A stretch of DNA of 64,000 bases, from the NCBI GenBank assembly GCA_030605665.1, contig JAUWHW010000061.1:3338-67337 (forward strand), given 5' to 3'. A model generated the notes under the pieces. It saw only the letters and a list, made by a program, of their open reading frames with translations. It was not told the DNA's origin and did not search any database. Positions 54,781-61,985 of the stretch are shown piece by piece. The translations under genes and the position numbers were made by a program. Origin of the DNA: Dehalococcoidia bacterium (GTDB lineage Bacteria > Chloroflexota > Dehalococcoidia > GIF9 > AB-539-J10). How positions within the stretch are numbered: position 1 is the first letter of the stretch; the number at the start of each line of letters is the position of its first letter.

Positions 54781-56049
54781 TTAGGCTACGACTACAGCTT
54801 CACTCATATCGTCTACGGTTACAGGCTCTTCCACTACCTCTATAGGCTCTGTTACTTTATTGGCTACCGCTACCGCTTTGGCTTTTGCCTTCCGCTTCCG
54901 CTTTGCCTTGCCTTCGGTAGACTTGGCTTCGGCTTTCGCTTCTGGCTTTGCTTCGGCTTCAAGTTCGGATACCATCAAAGGCATCACCACACAACGATAA
55001 CCGTCTACGGTAAAGAGCATTGGAGACTTGGCATCTACTAGCTTCATATCAGCTATACCGCTACAGGCTTTCAAGGCTTGTATGAGGTATTTACCGTTAA
55101 CCGCTATCTTGCCTTCCCCGCTTGTCTCCGCTGTTATCTCTGCTTTGCCTCTATCCTCTTTTGCCTCTATCGTTACCTTGTTATCGGTAATCGTTAGAAT
55201 TAAAGCACGGTATAAAGGCTTTAGCTTGTCATCATACCAAACCGTTACAAGGCTTTGGATTGCCTTGATTGCCTCTTTAGTATCAAAGCTAGCTTGAGCA
55301 CTAAATTCGTCAGGTATAACCTTGCCATAATCGGGATACTCCCCTTCTTGGCTTGGGTATTTATACCTGACTAGCTCGGTATCAATGATGAGCGATTTGG
55401 CTAGCAAACCGCCTTCATCATCAGGCTTTTGCTCAAAGCTAACCTTAACCCTTTTGGCTTTGCGTAAGGCTGGGATTAAGCCTTTTAATTCACTTGCGTA
55501 AATCAAGGCTTCACCTTCACCATCCTCAAAGTCAAGGCTAACTTCACCAAGCACGTAGCCATCAGCACCCGTCAAGGTTAGTTTACTATCCTTGTGGTAA
55601 AATCTAACGGTTTGAAGGACTTTCCTTTGCTCATCGGTAGAGGTAAAAGGAACTACCCTTGACAAGGCTTCGGCTAGCTCAGCACCGCCTAGGTTTGGCA
55701 TAACAGCGTTTGACGGAGATATTCGGACTTGGCTAAAGGTTAAAGGCATTTTATCTTTTAGCCAAGCTCCGCTAGGCAAATAGCTTTGGTGGCTACCACA
55801 TACTACCTTAACGCCTTTGACAGTAACCTGCTCACCGCTAGCGTTACCGTTAGCAGGCACAACCTTAACGATGTTGCTACCCGCTAAAGCCTTCAGATAG
55901 GTAAAAAAGCCTCTGCGTCCTAGAGTAACATCGTCGTCAAACAATGTTACCCGCTCCGCTAATACTCTTGATAGAGCACTAACTAGAGCGTCCTTATGAG
56001 CTACAAAGCCATCACCCGAACGCTTGCCTACTATATTCACATACTCCAA
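54781..56049 (-). CDS. DnaN-like sliding clamp
   Basis: 422 aa from TTG 56,049 (RBS AAAGGGGGTGATGGA). Its middle and C-terminal domains match DnaN: TGADGYVLGEV, YPSQEGEYPDYGKVIP, AVNGKYLIQALKAC and SPMLFTVDGYRCVVMPL. The N-terminal ~120 residues are divergent. A long Ala/Lys/Glu-rich tail (~370-410) is unusual. It should form a ring on DNA and tether polymerases and other partners during element replication. An element-encoded clamp implies replication partly independent of the host clamp. Confidence 0.78.
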   Translation of the reverse strand: MEYVNIVGKRSGDGFVAHKDALVSALSRVLAERVTLFDDDVTLGRRGFFTYLKALAGSNIVKVVPANGNASGEQVTVKGVKVVCGSHQSYLPSGAWLKDKMPLTFSQVRISPSNAVMPNLGGAELAEALSRVVPFTSTDEQRKVLQTVRFYHKDSKLTLTGADGYVLGEVSLDFEDGEGEALIYASELKGLIPALRKAKRVKVSFEQKPDDEGGLLAKSLIIDTELVRYKYPSQEGEYPDYGKVIPDEFSAQASFDTKEAIKAIQSLVTVWYDDKLKPLYRALILTITDNKVTIEAKEDRGKAEITAETSGEGKIAVNGKYLIQALKACSGIADMKLVDAKSPMLFTVDGYRCVVMPLMVSELEAEAKPEAKAEAKSTEGKAKRKRKAKAKAVAVANKVTEPIEVVEEPVTVDDMSEAVVVA

Positions 56050-56211
56050 TCCATCACCCCCTTTGTTTTAGATTTACCTAGCGAGCCTTGCTAGGCATTG
56101 ACTAGAGCATAGGTAACAGACTTGAGCTGTAAGGTTACTTGAGAGCTGCTAACCGCTAGCCTCTCTTTCCCCTCTACTATATAAATGACAAAACGAGGTT
56201 AAAAGGTAACA

Positions 56212-56679
56212 TCAAAGCAAGGTTAGCTGTCGTTTGGCTAGCTCTTTTTGACGGTAACGGCTTAAATACATTTTATCTTTAGCGTTTAAGGGTATGCCCT
56301 TAAGCCTTTTACGAGCAATCTTAACTAGCCTTCCTGGACAGCCTCTAACCCAAGTTTTAGCGTCAAGCCAATCGGCTAAATCTATGGCTTTATCATCGGC
56401 TAGCGTCTGGTATAATTCTGTCTTGTTGCCTTCATCATCTTCTACTTCTTCGTTTAGGCTATATAGGCTTGGCTGTCTTTTAAGGTTATGCCAATACTCC
56501 ATAACTACATAGCTAGCGATTCGTAGCATTGATGGTTTGGTTAGAGGCTTGTCATCATTGTTATCGGCTAGCTCAGCAAGCCTGACGATGATGTCCTGGC
56601 TTAAATCTTCTCTATCCTCAAACCTTGCCTTTACCTGGAAGCTATCCGCAATTTTAATATACGCTTGCCAATCTAACAT
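56212..56679 (-). CDS. Sigma-70 region-2-like protein ending in QLTLL
   Basis: 155 aa from ATG 56,679 (RBS AAAGGAGGTGGC). The first ~90 residues match sigma region 2 (DLSQDIIVRLAELAD, ASYVVMEYWHNLKRQPSLYS). No typical region 4 is seen; the last 40 residues are basic and end KRQLTLL, which fits the clamp-binding consensus. It may be a sigma-like transcription factor or a non-classical regulator. Confidence 0.7.
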   Translation of the reverse strand: MLDWQAYIKIADSFQVKARFEDREDLSQDIIVRLAELADNNDDKPLTKPSMLRIASYVVMEYWHNLKRQPSLYSLNEEVEDDEGNKTELYQTLADDKAIDLADWLDAKTWVRGCPGRLVKIARKRLKGIPLNAKDKMYLSRYRQKELAKRQLTLL

Positions 56680-56866
56680 ATAGCCACCTCCTTTCAATTA
56701 GATTTGGCAAGCATCCAGGTGATAGCTATTACATATTCAATTTTTAAGGTGCTGGCTACATTGTAATTTACAATAGAGCCTTTTGTCAAATTATAAAAAA
56801 TAGCTATTTTATCTGTCAAGCCATACTCAAATCTATATCAATAAATTTCAGAAAATTTTGAAAATT

Positions 56867-57223
56867 TTAGCTTTTTAGCTTGTAATAATGTCGCTCAGGT
56901 AACTGGCTAAAACCTTTGAATTGATTATTCAACCCAGTCGTCGGCTCAGTCCTGGTGAGTTCTACCAGACCTTCCCTGGCTATTTCCCACACTTTCATTT
57001 GAAAGGAGTGATAGCAGGGACTATGATACCGCCTTACTCGCAAGCTACGCTTCCCCATCACTACCCTATCGGGGTTGCTCTCGGCAAGCCTCTTTAGTTC
57101 CTCTTTATATGCCCGGTGCATCTCGGCAATATAGGCTTCGCCATGGTCCGCAAGGTAGTCCAGGATAAACACCCTGACGCTGATTGGCTTCCTAAAGCCT
57201 CCACGCCTTCTCTCAATCTCCAT
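56867..57223 (-). CDS. Hypothetical winged-helix-like protein
   Basis: 118 aa, basic, with a helical N-terminal half (VRVFILDYLADHGEAYIAEM) and a C-terminal WEIAREGLVELTRTEP segment, consistent with a winged helix. Start overlaps the recombinase stop by 11 bp, so the two are coupled. Confidence 0.5.
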   Translation of the reverse strand: MEIERRRGGFRKPISVRVFILDYLADHGEAYIAEMHRAYKEELKRLAESNPDRVVMGKRSLRVRRYHSPCYHSFQMKVWEIAREGLVELTRTEPTTGLNNQFKGFSQLPERHYYKLKS

Positions 57224-57908
57224 CTTTGAAGACCTCTTTGTATACCTTCTCTACTCGGTGAACATCCAACTTGAGATACCTGGCCGTCGTGTCAAATCGC
57301 ATATGCCCGAGCTGCTCTTGGAGGGCTTTCTGGGCCTCAGGGTCATCTTTTGCATCTAGCCAGTAGATGGCAAAGGCATCGCGGAGCTTATGTGGGCTTA
57401 CATAATGTCGCTCCCCCGTTCCTGACTCCGGATTAAGGAGTATCTTGCCTCCTAAGCCTGCTGTTTCTGCTGCCTCTTTCAGGATCTGATTAACCCTTTG
57501 CCTAGTTAAAGGAATGAGCCTGTCATCAGTGCTTCTTCTCTTCTTCAGGTATTCCTTTATGAGCTTGAAGGTTTCCCTATCCAGTGGGATCAGCCTTTGT
57601 CTTCTCACCTCTTTGGGCTCTGTTTCTGTGAGCTCAGTGCCACAATAAGGACAGAATCTACTTTTTCTTCCCACCTTTTTCTCACAACCAGGGCATTGCA
57701 TACGGGGGAGCCTTTTAAGATGGTCGATCAGGATAAGGCCCCTCTTGAAGTCGATATTAGCTGCCTTTAGTGTGCACAGTTCGGAGACACGGCAGCCGGT
57801 CCTGAAAAGAAACCGGATGATAAGCTTATCCCGCAGAGTGGGTGCTGCCTGGATCAGGCTCTCAACTTCCCCTGGCTCCAGGTAGGTCTTTAATGATTGG
57901 TTTTCCAT
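57213..57908 (-). CDS. Tyrosine recombinase with embedded zinc ribbon
   Basis: 231 aa from ATG 57,908. Catalytic domain only, with no SAM-like N-terminal arm-binding domain: Arg in TGCRVSEL, His-x-x-Arg in SPHKLRDAF, His in LGHMRFDTT and Tyr in ARYLKL. A C-x2-C...C-x2-C zinc ribbon (CPGCEKK...CPYC) interrupts it between motifs. It may resolve dimers or invert DNA. Promoter TTGACA-N17-TACCAT at 57,932-57,960. Confidence 0.85.
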   Translation of the reverse strand: MENQSLKTYLEPGEVESLIQAAPTLRDKLIIRFLFRTGCRVSELCTLKAANIDFKRGLILIDHLKRLPRMQCPGCEKKVGRKSRFCPYCGTELTETEPKEVRRQRLIPLDRETFKLIKEYLKKRRSTDDRLIPLTRQRVNQILKEAAETAGLGGKILLNPESGTGERHYVSPHKLRDAFAIYWLDAKDDPEAQKALQEQLGHMRFDTTARYLKLDVHRVEKVYKEVFKDGD

Positions 57909-57916
57909 AGACTTGC

Positions 57917-57960
57917 TTGACAATTTAGAATATGGTAAAATAACTCCGTAAGAATGTCAA
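57917..57960. promoter_or_regulatory. Divergent promoter region
   Basis: Minus strand: TTGACA (57,955-57,960) and TACCAT (57,932-57,937), spacer 17, for the tyrosine recombinase. Plus strand: TTGACA at 57,917 for the 102-aa gene, with a weak -10. The two TTGACA words form an inverted pair, so regulators could act on both. Confidence 0.6.
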
Positions 57961-57975
57961 ACTTGGGGAGGCGAA

Positions 57976-58284
57976 ATGAGCAGCCAGGAAAGTATGGTAG
58001 TTAAGCAATGGCGCCAACATTTAATTCATACCCAAGAACTTCTTGCACTCGATGGGAGAACTAAAGAGGCTAAAAAGAGAATGGCGCAGAGGAATCTTTT
58101 GATTTCTACTGCCTCAGATGAGGAACTAGAAGAGATGGCTAGACTCGAGGCTGATTTCTTTTCTATGTCGGTTGATGAGGTCCTTAGGGATCTGAGAAAG
58201 GCAAGAGAGGATCACAGGAAAACAATGAAGTCTTGGCGGAGACATTTAGGCAAATCAAAAGCATTTGAAACACGCCATGACTGA
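57976..58284 (+). CDS. Hypothetical helical protein
   Basis: 102 aa, helical and basic at the ends. RBS GGGGAGG. Its end overlaps the next gene by 20 bp. Not recognised. Confidence 0.55.
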   Translation: MSSQESMVVKQWRQHLIHTQELLALDGRTKEAKKRMAQRNLLISTASDEELEEMARLEADFFSMSVDEVLRDLRKAREDHRKTMKSWRRHLGKSKAFETRHD

Positions 58285-58612
58285 AAGAGTATCTGAGATC
58301 TTTGGTAAGGTAGACCCCAGCCTTACGGTTATAAGTGGTGGGATGCGGCGCCGCGGCAGCAAGAAAAAAGCTAAAAAGCTCGTTGAGATGAGAGAGCAAG
58401 CGCCAGAGCCTTATCACCCAACCCCGATGAGTAGAGAGGAATGGGAGAAGGCTCAAGGTGAAGTATGTCCAATCTGTAGCAACGAAACACAGCAGCTCCT
58501 TCCCTATGGCTTTACCGGTGCGAGGAAAGCCTGTAAACAATGTATCGAAAGGAGAACGAAGCTACTGGAATATAAGGCACGAGTGGTCGCGCCCAGATTC
58601 GGGCGTAGATAA
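58265..58612 (+). CDS. Zinc-finger-like protein
   Basis: 115 aa. A basic region (RRRGSKKKAKKL) then CPICSNETQQ...CKQC, a C4 zinc module near residues 65-95. Possibly nucleic-acid binding. Followed by a terminator. Confidence 0.6.
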   Translation: MKHAMTERVSEIFGKVDPSLTVISGGMRRRGSKKKAKKLVEMREQAPEPYHPTPMSREEWEKAQGEVCPICSNETQQLLPYGFTGARKACKQCIERRTKLLEYKARVVAPRFGRR

Positions 58613-58618
58613 TATCAA

Positions 58619-58656
58619 GGAATGCCCTGAAGCTTATTTGGGGCATCCCTTTTTTC
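58619..58656 (+). terminator. Rho-independent terminator
   Basis: GGAATGCCC pairs with GGGCATCCC, followed by TTTTTT. Confidence 0.7.
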
Positions 58657-58756
58657 TATGCCTAGATAGGCTACTTAATCTTGCCAGCTTCTCTTAGTTG
58701 GCAAATGGTCTTGGCTGGGACACCTTTTGCCGGATGAAGTAATTGACTCGTCAGTG

Positions 58757-59131
58757 CTAACGGCTGAAGTAGCTGTCGAGTAGGTCACGCAGCTCCTCCC
58801 TGTTTTCACGAAAGCAGTTTTCACAAATTATAAAATAACCACCCCAGTCACACTGTTCATTACAGAAGATGCACTCCGGGGATGGGGCCTCTCTAACCTG
58901 CGCTTTTGTAATCCTAGCTCCATCTTTGAGAAAATCGGCGAAGGATTTCCCTGTGGTCCTACCCAATTCTTTCAATTCGTCATACAGTTCGCTGTTTATT
59001 CTGACTGAGACTATTGGATGGGATTGCTCATACCTCACCCTACAGGGCGACTTATGTTTTACTCTATGATTTACTACCCTGTTTACCATATGGTTTACCC
59101 CATGGTTTACCGTTTGGATGGGATTGCTCAT
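58757..59131 (-). CDS. RHH protein with C-terminal zinc ribbon
   Basis: 124 aa. Ribbon-helix-helix core (VSVRINSELYDELKELGRTT) then CIFC...CENC zinc pair. Its N-terminal 25 residues are the translation of repeat DNA (VNHMVNRVVNHRV). The ATG at 59,131 is uncertain; the unit is duplicated. It may bind the adjacent repeats, like a plasmid copy-number or partition protein. Confidence 0.65.
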   Translation of the reverse strand: MSNPIQTVNHGVNHMVNRVVNHRVKHKSPCRVRYEQSHPIVSVRINSELYDELKELGRTTGKSFADFLKDGARITKAQVREAPSPECIFCNEQCDWGGYFIICENCFRENREELRDLLDSYFSR

Positions 59132-59213
59132 ACTTCACCCTACAGGGCGACTTGTCGTTTACCCTATGGTTTACTACCCTGTTTACCATATGGTTTACCC
59201 CATAGTTTACCAC
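59014..59213. repeat. Two 100-bp tandem repeats with GGTTTACC iterons
   Basis: Copies at 59,014-59,113 and 59,114-59,213, with few differences. Each holds several GTTTACC/GGTTTAC words in both near-direct spacing. The first copy overlaps the 5' end of the RHH gene, so the gene start has been duplicated. Candidate iteron array or operator. Confidence 0.85.
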
Positions 59214-59485
59214 CCATGGTTTACCATGGCCACTTCCCTTCCCCACTTACTTAGGCATTCTAGCACCATAAAAGCTAAAAGGCAAAAAGATTCAGGGGCT
59301 CGTTTTGGGTTTTCGCGTAATCAAGCGATTTAACCCCCTTTAAGGCACTTAGAGCCTAAAATTTGAGGGTTTTCTAGGCTTTCCTCAGGATCCCTCTCGG
59401 TATAAATTCAAGCTCAGGGCAGAGCGCAAGGCTGGGGAGATATTGAGGGAAACGGAATTACAAAATGGCGGAGATGCTATGCGAA

Positions 59486-59508
59486 CTCGGTTGCATCATG
59501 CAACCGAG
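59486..59508. promoter_or_regulatory. 23-bp palindrome
   Basis: CTCGGTTGCAT-C-ATGCAACCGAG, perfect 11-bp arms, in a ~530-bp stretch without genes (59,247-59,782). Possible operator, hairpin or resolution site. Confidence 0.55.
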
Positions 59509-59747
59509 CTACCACCTAAACTTGAAGACTTTGGCATCAGCCGTATTCAGTCCCACTGCTTGCAGCTTGAAGCAACTGTAGTTCCCCCAAAATAAATCCC
59601 TTGTTAAAAGTTTCCCTTTTTACTTTCCAAACTTTTCCTCTAAGTAGGTCGCTTTTTGCCGACATTTTGCTTGCTATCCACCAGCACCAATGCCAAGGGC
59701 TAAACCAAATCCCTTCTCAAAAATTTCTCTTTTACCCCTCAAACCCC

Positions 59748-59782
59748 TTGACATTTGGTATTGTTGGTGCTACCATAAGTGT
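59748..59782 (+). promoter_or_regulatory. Promoter of the RHH-recombinase pair
   Basis: TTGACA (59,748-59,753), spacer 17, TACCAT (59,771-59,776). The expected start of transcription falls at or next to the ATG at 59,783, so the mRNA may be leaderless. TGGTA...TACCA within it could be an operator. Confidence 0.65.
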
Positions 59783-59938
59783 ATGAAAGAAAAGCACCGA
59801 TGGCCGACAACGAGTATTAGGCTGAATCCAGAGGTTCACCAGCAAGCTCGTATCGCCGCTGTGACTCAGAAGAGGACCCTGGGCCAGTGGTTGGAAGAGG
59901 CGATAGCAGAGAAAATTGAAAAGGAGAAGGAGAAATGA
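59783..59938 (+). CDS. Small RHH (Arc-like) DNA-binding protein
   Basis: 51 aa from ATG 59,783. TTSIRLNPEVHQQARIAAVT is a ribbon-helix-helix start, with a charged tail. It overlaps the recombinase start by 4 bp (ATGA). It probably autoregulates the pair or helps direct integration and excision. Confidence 0.7.
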   Translation: MKEKHRWPTTSIRLNPEVHQQARIAAVTQKRTLGQWLEEAIAEKIEKEKEK

Positions 59939-61521
59939 AAGCAGCGATCTACACCAGGGTATCAACCGAAGATCAGGAGAGGGAAGGAACGAGCTTACAA
60001 AGCCAGAAAGAGGCTTGCTTAAAGAAAGCTAGTGAATTGGGCTACAAAGTTCCCTTAGATTGCCAGATTAGCGAAGTTTACTCTGGCCTAACTCTTGACA
60101 GACCTGAGCTAATTAAGCTTAGAACTTGTGCCAAAAATAAGGAAATCGCTGCTGTTATAGCCTATTCTACTGATAGGCTGTCTCGTGACCCAGTCCATTT
60201 ACTCTTACTTGCAGACGAATATGAGAGGGCAAGCATCCCCCTAATCTTTGTTACTGAGCCATTAGATAATTCCATGGAAGGTCAATTGCTTGGTTTCGTT
60301 AGAGGTTGGGCATCAAAGCTTGAGGCGTTGAAAATTGCTGAAAGGGGGAAAAGGGGCAGGAGAACGAGGGCTGAAAATGGAAGGCTACCAGCAAATTCTC
60401 ATGCACGTCTCTATGGATACACCTATATACCGGGCAAGGGTGTTGGCGAAGGTATCCGATACATCAATGAGAAGGAAGCTCATTGGGTAAGAGAGGCATT
60501 TCGCTGGCTTGTAGAAGAAGGATTGTCAACTTACGCTATAACGATGAAGTTGCGGGCATTAGAAGCACCATTTCCTTCTCCTAATGGTCGCTGGAACAAG
60601 TCAACAGTTCAAAGATTGCTTAGGAATCCAGCTTATTTTGGAAAAACATATGCTTTTACTATGACGTATACTGAACCCAAGAACCCTAAGAAGCTAAATA
60701 GAAAACACAGGAAGACCTTAGCTGTAATGAAACCGAAGGATGAATGGGTTGAGATACCAAACGCAACACCTCCCATTATATCGGAAGAATTATTTGAAGC
60801 AGCACAAAAGCAGCTAAAGAAAAATAAAGCATTGGCTAGGCGCAATATGAAACGCGACTACTTACTACACGGGCATATTCGCTGTGTGAGATGTGGGCGA
60901 AGCTATTGGAGCTATGTGGGGACCAGGCGCTGTGCTGGGAATGTACATTGCTACCGTCGCTATCGTTGTTCAGGGAAGTTAAGCCTCGTTTCACCTATTC
61001 ATTGCGATAATAAAAGCTATGCTGCCGATTACCTAGAGGGTATAGTGTGGCAAGAGATAGAGAAGGTATTAGCAAAGCCTGAAATCATTCTAGCTGAATT
61101 CCAAAGAAGAGCGGCTGCGGCTCAGGATAGTTTTTTACAAAATGATTTAGAGCGAGTGGAAAGTATCCTGAAGAATAGGGAAAGACAAAAAGATAGAGCC
61201 TGGAAGGCATTTATGCTTATCGGCGACGAAGAAAAATTCAAAAGGGAAACAGCAATTGTATATGAGGAAATTAAGTCACTAAAGAGCGAAAGGCAAAGGC
61301 TTGAGGATACATTAGAGGAAGCCAAACACTTCAAGCTAAATATAAAAAAGGTAAGTGAAGCTTGTGAGTTAGTAAAGGAAAACCTTGGAAATCTTACCTT
61401 TGAAGATAAACGATTAGCTTTAGAAGCTTTGCAGATAGAGGTTTGGATTGACGGGGACGAAATAGCAATTAAAGGTGCTATCCCAATGCTAGATGAGAAA
61501 ATTATGACCACTCAGTGTTAA
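59935..61521 (+). CDS. Large serine recombinase (integrase)
   Basis: 528 aa in the integrated state. Catalytic domain with nucleophile Ser10 (YTRVSTEDQE), a recombinase domain (~170-290), a zinc ribbon with CVRCGRS and later Cys (~310-350), then a coiled coil (~390-470). It should join attP and attB. Its last codon and stop straddle the attR core, so the C terminus differs between the integrated and circular forms: the circle would add 27 residues. Confidence 0.95.
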   Translation: MKAAIYTRVSTEDQEREGTSLQSQKEACLKKASELGYKVPLDCQISEVYSGLTLDRPELIKLRTCAKNKEIAAVIAYSTDRLSRDPVHLLLLADEYERASIPLIFVTEPLDNSMEGQLLGFVRGWASKLEALKIAERGKRGRRTRAENGRLPANSHARLYGYTYIPGKGVGEGIRYINEKEAHWVREAFRWLVEEGLSTYAITMKLRALEAPFPSPNGRWNKSTVQRLLRNPAYFGKTYAFTMTYTEPKNPKKLNRKHRKTLAVMKPKDEWVEIPNATPPIISEELFEAAQKQLKKNKALARRNMKRDYLLHGHIRCVRCGRSYWSYVGTRRCAGNVHCYRRYRCSGKLSLVSPIHCDNKSYAADYLEGIVWQEIEKVLAKPEIILAEFQRRAAAAQDSFLQNDLERVESILKNRERQKDRAWKAFMLIGDEEKFKRETAIVYEEIKSLKSERQRLEDTLEEAKHFKLNIKKVSEACELVKENLGNLTFEDKRLALEALQIEVWIDGDEIAIKGAIPMLDEKIMTTQC

Positions 61522-61535
61522 TTCCCCGGCCCAAG
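61500..61535. other. attR
   Basis: Element arm AATTATGACCACTCAGTG (61,500-61,517), core TT (61,518-61,519), then chromosomal AATTCCCCGG. With attL it defines a 38-bp attP with near-perfect 18-bp inverted arms around TT. Confidence 0.85.
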
Positions 61536-61975
61536 TCAATCTCCTGTCCAGCCCTGGCTATTTCATGCTTGATTTGCTCTTCTTCAACAAGCTTTAGCCA
61601 CTCATTATAGATAGAGGAGCTATAAGGTACTCCTGGCTCGAGCACCTGGTTTACTTTATATCGTTGCAGCACCTCCACTAAACCAGTGATATGGTCAGCT
61701 TGAGGTTGAGTGGATATCATAAGGTCTATTGTCCTATCCCAGAAAGGGAGTTTCTTACTTAATTCCAGGTTTATCTTCTGTGGATCAGGTCCACCATCAA
61801 TGAGTATATTTTGGTGATTAGGAGTTTGAATCAGGATGGCATCTCCTTGCCCTACATCCAGGAAGCTTACATGAAGCTTGTCATCTGGCATGGTGAGAAT
61901 CACCGACCAGACCAAGATGGCAGTTATCAAAAGGGGAGGTATGAGCCACTTTTTAAGAGAGCGTGACCAAGTCAT
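61518..61975 (-). pseudogene. 5' part of the ComEC-associated MBL gene
   Basis: N-terminal ~152 residues of the MBL-domain partner of ComEC, with an N-terminal membrane helix and FLDVGQGDAILI, LIDGGPD. The metal motif reads QPQADH, where both His of HxHxDH are Gln. The gene stops in the element after GRGI. It starts 10 bp after the ComEC stop, so they formed an operon. Confidence 0.92.
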
Positions 61976-61985
61976 TTTCCTTCTT

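Larger units (their letters stand above)
19973..61519. mobile_element. Integrated mobile element inserted in the ComEC-MBL gene
   Basis: About 41.5 kb between attL and attR. It carries a large serine recombinase at the right end and an excisionase-like protein at the left end. Between them are an initiator, helicase loader, sliding clamp, sigma-like factor, single-subunit RNA polymerase and a defence-like cargo. I see no virion structural, large terminase, lysis, relaxase or type IV secretion genes, so it is not a recognisable complete prophage or conjugative element. It may be a phage-derived satellite or a plasmid-like integrative element. Confidence 0.88.

Noticed and set aside
59014..59246. 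The tandem repeat looked like a small CRISPR array
   Set aside because: The units are exactly contiguous 100-bp copies without unique spacers, and no cas genes are near.
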